The position numbers were made by a program, and so were the translations under genes. Shown here in pieces: positions 6,051-7,611 of a DNA stretch of 7,611 nucleotides. Every line of letters starts with the position of its first letter. Position 1 is the stretch's first letter. Under the pieces are notes generated by a model that worked only from the letters and a program-made list of their open reading frames with translations, was not told the DNA's origin and did no database searches. This DNA comes from Actinomycetota bacterium (GTDB lineage Bacteria > Actinomycetota > Thermoleophilia > Gaiellales > Gaiellaceae): contig JACDBY010000059.1 of NCBI GenBank assembly GCA_013694685.1, positions 1-7,611 on the forward strand. The letters run 5' to 3'.

Positions 6051-7432
6051 GCGAGGCCGAAGTGGGCGCACACGAGAAGCAGGCCTGCGAGCGCCGCTCC
6101 GAGCACGACCTTCGCGTCTCGCCCGAGCGCCGACCGGACGACGTCGGTGGCGAACCCGAATCCCATTGCGAACGCGGGCGCAGCGGGAAGCAGGAAGAGC
6201 GCCTTGACGGTGTCGTCGTCAGCTGAGGGGTACCGCCAGGCGTACAGGACGAGCGAGGCCACGGCGACCAGTGGGAGCACGACGATCGGGAGCTGTCGCA
6301 GCCGCTGCCGGAGAGAGCGTCCGACGAGGACGGCGAGCGCGACGAGCCCGGTCAGCGAGACAAATGTCAGCAACACACCGACGATCCCCTGCACCACGAG
6401 CCGTTGTCGATCGGGAGGGTCGAGCGCCGCCGTCGGCATCCCCCAGCTCCATTCGCCGAAGTAGTCACCCCACGTGTCGGCGAGGAGAATCGCGGCGAAC
6501 GGCTCCTCGCCCCTGCCGCGATAGGGATGTGTGATCGACTCGGGCAGCCCCGTCGCGGTGAAGAACGAGAGCGGCGCACGCGCCGCGCGAGGCTCGGCGG
6601 GCGCGGTCGCGGTCGGGAGCCGGATCGGCGTACCCGCACGCGTTGTGCCACCCGGCTCGGGGGCGCCTTGGACGATCTCCGGCCGGCCGCCGAAGACAGG
6701 ATCGCCGTATTCCACCTGGAGGTAGACGTACCAGGGGAGCGGGACGAGAGCGCCGATCACCAATGCCGTGGCTCCGACCGCGGCCATGCGACGCCGCGTC
6801 CCGCGCGTGCCGACGACGACGGCGACGGCGATCGCGAGAGCGGCGACGGCGTAGACCCAGAGCCCGACCGAGCGCACGAGCTGCGCGCTCCCGAGAGCGA
6901 GCCCCAGCGCGATTCCCGCTTGGAGCGTCCACCTCGGCGCGGCGAGGAGCGACACGAGCCCGACGAGCGCGAGCAGCGTCAGGAAGAGGACGAGTGGCTG
7001 TGGATGGAGCATCGCCGCAGGCTTCACCACGGCGGGGCACGTGCAGAAGATCGCCAGCGACCAGAGACGTACCCAGGGCCGGCCGGGAAACACACGCTCG
7101 GTCGCAGCGAGCAGGAGGATCGCGCTCCCGACCACGAGCGCCGCCGAGAGGAGCTGCGCCGGGAGCTCGACCTCCGACAGATCGAGCTGGTCGCCGAGCT
7201 TCAGGAGCTCGCCGGCGAGCACGTACCAGCCGGGCGGCGTGTAGTAGCTCCCCGACGTGCCCAGCTGTCCGTTCACAGCAAGATCCCACGCGTAGGCTCG
7301 GTGCTCGGAAGCGTCGATCCCGGCGATGAAGGGGTAGGCGAGCGCGTTTCGGAGCAGGAACACCGCGAAGGCCGTGAGGATGGCGAGTTCGGCGATCCGG
7401 AACCCCGTCCAACGACCGGGTGTGCTCATCAT
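6047..7432 (-). CDS. GT-C-type polytopic membrane glycosyltransferase (GT39/ArnT-like architecture)
   Basis: 461 residues with about 10-11 hydrophobic segments: roughly 12-32, 92-110, 120-138, 145-165, 170-186, 188-208, 216-238, 346-372, 381-398, 410-430 and 440-458. After the first helix comes a loop with GIDASEHRAYAWDL (38-51), whose D40 and E43 resemble the acidic catalytic pair of GT-C enzymes such as PMT and ArnT, then SYYTPPGWYVLAGEL (61-75). A large external loop (about 240-345) starts with YGDPVFGGRPEI, continues through a Pro/Ala/Thr-rich stretch (256-288), and contains TWGDYFGEWSWG (320-331). YPSADDDTVKALFLLPAAPAF (401-421) matches the late loop-plus-helix seen in this group. It would transfer a sugar from a polyprenyl-phosphate carrier to an external acceptor; donor and acceptor are unknown. 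The start is ATG 7432, in an ATGA overlap with the upstream gene; ATG 7429 directly after is equally possible. No Shine-Dalgarno is seen. The stop overlaps the start of the 139-residue membrane protein. Confidence 0.85.
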   Translation of the reverse strand: MMSTPGRWTGFRIAELAILTAFAVFLLRNALAYPFIAGIDASEHRAYAWDLAVNGQLGTSGSYYTPPGWYVLAGELLKLGDQLDLSEVELPAQLLSAALVVGSAILLLAATERVFPGRPWVRLWSLAIFCTCPAVVKPAAMLHPQPLVLFLTLLALVGLVSLLAAPRWTLQAGIALGLALGSAQLVRSVGLWVYAVAALAIAVAVVVGTRGTRRRMAAVGATALVIGALVPLPWYVYLQVEYGDPVFGGRPEIVQGAPEPGGTTRAGTPIRLPTATAPAEPRAARAPLSFFTATGLPESITHPYRGRGEEPFAAILLADTWGDYFGEWSWGMPTAALDPPDRQRLVVQGIVGVLLTFVSLTGLVALAVLVGRSLRQRLRQLPIVVLPLVAVASLVLYAWRYPSADDDTVKALFLLPAAPAFAMGFGFATDVVRSALGRDAKVVLGAALAGLLLVCAHFGLA

Positions 7433-7611
7433 GACCCGTTAGAGAGCGGATCCGGACCGCGGTGCAGGCGATGCCACAGGATCCCCTTGATGAGCTGGTT
7501 CTCGATTCCGAGCGTCGGGCTGTCTCCGCGAACGTCGCGTGCGCTCCTGCCGAGGAGCCAGAGGAGCGAGCGGGTCGAGGAGCTCATGTCCGCCACTCTG
7601 TCGATCGCTGC
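7429..7611 (-). CDS. C-terminal part of an unrecognised protein, 5' end at or beyond window edge
   Basis: The minus-strand frame is open from the window edge and ends at a TGA (7429-7431) that overlaps the ATG of the GT-C gene as ATGA. Sixty residues are visible. The recognisable piece is a basic, partly hydrophobic tail with RSLLWLLGRSARDVRG and ENQLIKGILWHRLHRGPDP. This would suit the membrane-associated C-terminal helix of a glycosyltransferase, but I cannot name the family. An internal ATG at 7587 would make a free-standing 52-residue protein. The upstream residues AAIDRVAD read as normal coding sequence, so a longer gene entering from outside the window is more likely. The exact ATGA junction is the main reason to call it real. 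Confidence 0.6.
   Translation of the reverse strand, partial: AAIDRVADMSSSTRSLLWLLGRSARDVRGDSPTLGIENQLIKGILWHRLHRGPDPLSNGS

Noticed and set aside
6643..7329. Plus-strand frame of 228 codons, highly Arg/Ala-rich
   Set aside because: It is antisense to the right GT-C gene and has the low-complexity composition of a shadow frame.

Overview
The window is very GC-rich, densely coding bacterial DNA. High GC, GTG starts, start/stop overlaps and TANNNT-type -10 hexamers placed just ahead of start codons all suggest an actinomycete-type genome (Actinomycetota, perhaps Thermoleophilia). That assignment rests on style, not on a marker gene. The content is a cell-envelope glycan or glycosylation locus. 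I see no RNA genes, CRISPR arrays, insertion sequences or transposases, and no gene-free stretch longer than 65 bases.

Layout. (1) Left edge, minus strand: a polytopic GT-C-like membrane protein, cut by the window start. (2) Plus strand, 1185-5649: a tight five-gene run of SAM-dependent methyltransferase, DPM1-like GT2 glycosyltransferase, extended-SDR sugar epimerase/dehydratase, GT4 glycosyltransferase and rhamnosyltransferase-like GT2. Junctions are GTGA overlaps or an 11-base overlap, apart from a 65-base interval before the GT4 gene that may hold an internal promoter. (3) Right part, minus strand: a C-terminal tail of an unrecognised protein, a 461-residue GT-C-type membrane protein, and a 139-residue single-pass membrane protein, joined by two ATGA overlaps. 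The two operons converge and their last genes share 19 coding bases.

How the genes may work together (inference). The DPM1-like GT2 would load a sugar on a polyprenyl-phosphate carrier. The SDR would make or modify a nucleotide sugar. The GT4 and the second GT2 would extend a lipid-linked glycan on the cytoplasmic face. The methyltransferase would modify a sugar or the lipid. The two GT-C-like proteins, one on each side, would use lipid-linked sugars on the outer face of the membrane. None of the exact substrates can be read from sequence.

The most notable points are: a triad (methyltransferase, GT2, SDR) locked by GTGA overlaps; two leaderless-looking promoters with identical 7-base spacing to their ATGs; near-absence of Shine-Dalgarno sequences, with one strong orphan; and an uncharacterised small membrane-anchored protein coupled to a GT-C enzyme.
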